Positions 25,274 through 26,243 of a DNA stretch of 26,243 nt are shown here, piece after piece; the first letter of the stretch is position 1; each line of letters opens with the position of its first letter. Below the pieces are notes generated by a model. The model saw only the letters and a program-made list of their open reading frames with translations, ran no database searches and was not told the DNA's origin. The position numbers and the translations under genes were made by a program. The stretch covers positions 1 through 26,243 of the forward strand of contig CABZNM010000008.1 in NCBI GenBank assembly GCA_902527075.1, read 5' to 3'. Source of the DNA: an uncultured Pelagibacteraceae bacterium (lineage in GTDB: Bacteria > Pseudomonadota > Alphaproteobacteria > Pelagibacterales > AG-422-B15).

Positions 25274-26243
25274 TTACTCATAACTATCAGATTCAGATTT
25301 GCTAATAAAGTTTCCAAAACGAGTATATTTTCTCTCAAAGCTAAGCTTAATATTTCCAGTTGGTCCATGTCTCTGTTTGGCAATAAGAAGATCCGCTTGC
25401 CCATGAATTTCTTCCATTTTTTGTTGCCATTCAATGTAATCAGAAGTACCAAGTGCAGGTTCATTTTTTTCTAAATAATATTCTTCTCTAAAAATAAACA
25501 TCACCACATCAGAGTCTTGTTCAATAGATCCCGATTCTCTCAGATCAGAAAGCTGAGGTTTTTTATCATCTCTTTGTTCAACTTGTCTTGAAAGTTGTGA
25601 AAGGGCAATGACCGGTATATTTAGTTCCTTTGCTAAAGCTTTTAAACTTTGAGTAATATCGGAAATTTCTAATACTCTTGTTTCATTTTTAGATGACTTT
25701 GAAGGCCTAACAAGTTGTAAATAATCAATAACAATTGCACCTAAGCCATTTTTTCTTTTTAATTTTCTGGCTCTTGATGAAATTGATCCAACGTTTATTG
25801 CTGGAGTATCGTCAATATAAAGTGGTATTTCTAAAATATCTTTCGAAACTGAAACAAGATTATCCAAATCATTTTCAGATAAATTTCCTTTTCTAATATC
25901 ACTTGAACTAATTTTAGCTTGTTCTGATAAAATTCTTGTTGCGAGTTGTTCTGATGACATTTCTAATGAAAAAAATAGAATACTAGAATTGCTATCATTA
26001 TTAATATGAGCGTCTCGAGCTATATTAAAAGCTATATTGGTAGCTAATGATGTTTTACCCATTGAAGGTCTTCCAGCTATAATGATTAAGTCAGAGGGAT
26101 GAAATCCTCCAAGTTTATTATCTAGATCTCTAAAGTTTGAAGAAAGTCCAACCACACTGCTATCCTTTTCAAATGCTTTCTTTGCAAGCTCTACCGCTTC
26201 TTCTAATGCGGTAGTAAAAGTTTGGACACCACTAGTTGATGTA
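25274..26243 (-). CDS. dnaB: Replicative DNA helicase DnaB, 5' part outside the window
   Basis: Hexameric helicase of the replication fork. The visible C-terminal RecA-like domain runs to the right edge without an interrupting stop; the frame at the edge reads TSTSGVQTFTTALEEAVE before VVGLSSNFRDLDNKLGG. Walker A is GRPSMGKTS, Walker B lies in GAIVIDYLQL, and SQLSRQVEQRDDKKPQLSDLRESGSIEQDSD is the conserved DnaB H3/H4 region including the arginine-finger area. QADLLIAKQRHGPTGNIKLSF closes the protein. About 323 residues are seen of roughly 470-500; the N-terminal collar domain and the start codon are off the window. Confidence 0.95.
   Translation of the reverse strand, partial: TSTSGVQTFTTALEEAVELAKKAFEKDSSVVGLSSNFRDLDNKLGGFHPSDLIIIAGRPSMGKTSLATNIAFNIARDAHINNDSNSSILFFSLEMSSEQLATRILSEQAKISSSDIRKGNLSENDLDNLVSVSKDILEIPLYIDDTPAINVGSISSRARKLKRKNGLGAIVIDYLQLVRPSKSSKNETRVLEISDITQSLKALAKELNIPVIALSQLSRQVEQRDDKKPQLSDLRESGSIEQDSDVVMFIFREEYYLEKNEPALGTSDYIEWQQKMEEIHGQADLLIAKQRHGPTGNIKLSFERKYTRFGNFISKSESDSYE

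Overview
The window comes from a strongly AT-rich, gene-dense bacterial chromosome. It uses the standard stop set (TAA, TAG and TGA all occur) and has very short intergenic gaps. Gene content and order point to an alphaproteobacterium with a streamlined genome, probably marine (SAR11/HIMB59-like or a similar lineage). Supporting clues are the dnaB-alr-...-cvpA-SDR block, the panB-yfgM-bamB-der block and the guaB-TPR-guaA block. The exact lineage is an inference. I saw no tRNA, rRNA, CRISPR array or insertion sequence. No stretch longer than 300 bases lacks a gene.

Layout. (1) 1-6021, minus strand: a complete tripartite efflux operon transcribed tolC > padR > membrane fusion protein > RND pump, with 0-1 nt between genes. 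The pump's last few codons run off the left edge. Upstream of tolC sit two perfect palindromes with their centres 30 bp apart. They are good candidates for the operator of the operon's own PadR repressor. (2) 6161-10244, plus strand: rlmE, guaB, a small periplasmic TPR protein and guaA (23S rRNA methylation and GMP synthesis). (3) 10245-11046: an apparent insertion at the 3' end of guaA. It carries one HNH endonuclease gene with an SRA/PUA-like N-terminal part and is closed by a second copy of the last seven guaA codons, whose only differences are synonymous. (4) 11065-16899, plus strand: an accessory run of a GST-like membrane-anchored protein, DUF4345, RarD-like permease, DUF3147, GNAT acetyltransferase, TIP30-like NAD(P)-binding protein, class I photolyase and an unrecognised membrane-anchored protein. 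(5) 16969-20529, plus strand: panB, yfgM-like, bamB and der, all abutting or overlapping. (6) 20522-26243, minus strand: dnaB (5' end off the right edge) > alr > RND/MMPL exporter > cvpA > SDR, with gaps of 2-5 nt.

The observations I rate highest are the guaA-tail duplication bracketing a lone endonuclease gene, a Der (EngA) GTPase that has lost its whole first GTPase domain, and the tandem-palindrome control region of the efflux operon. Secondary points are an RND pump lacking two of the three usual proton-relay residues, an SDR with Met in place of the catalytic Lys, and a dnaB-alr-cvpA block without radA and purF.
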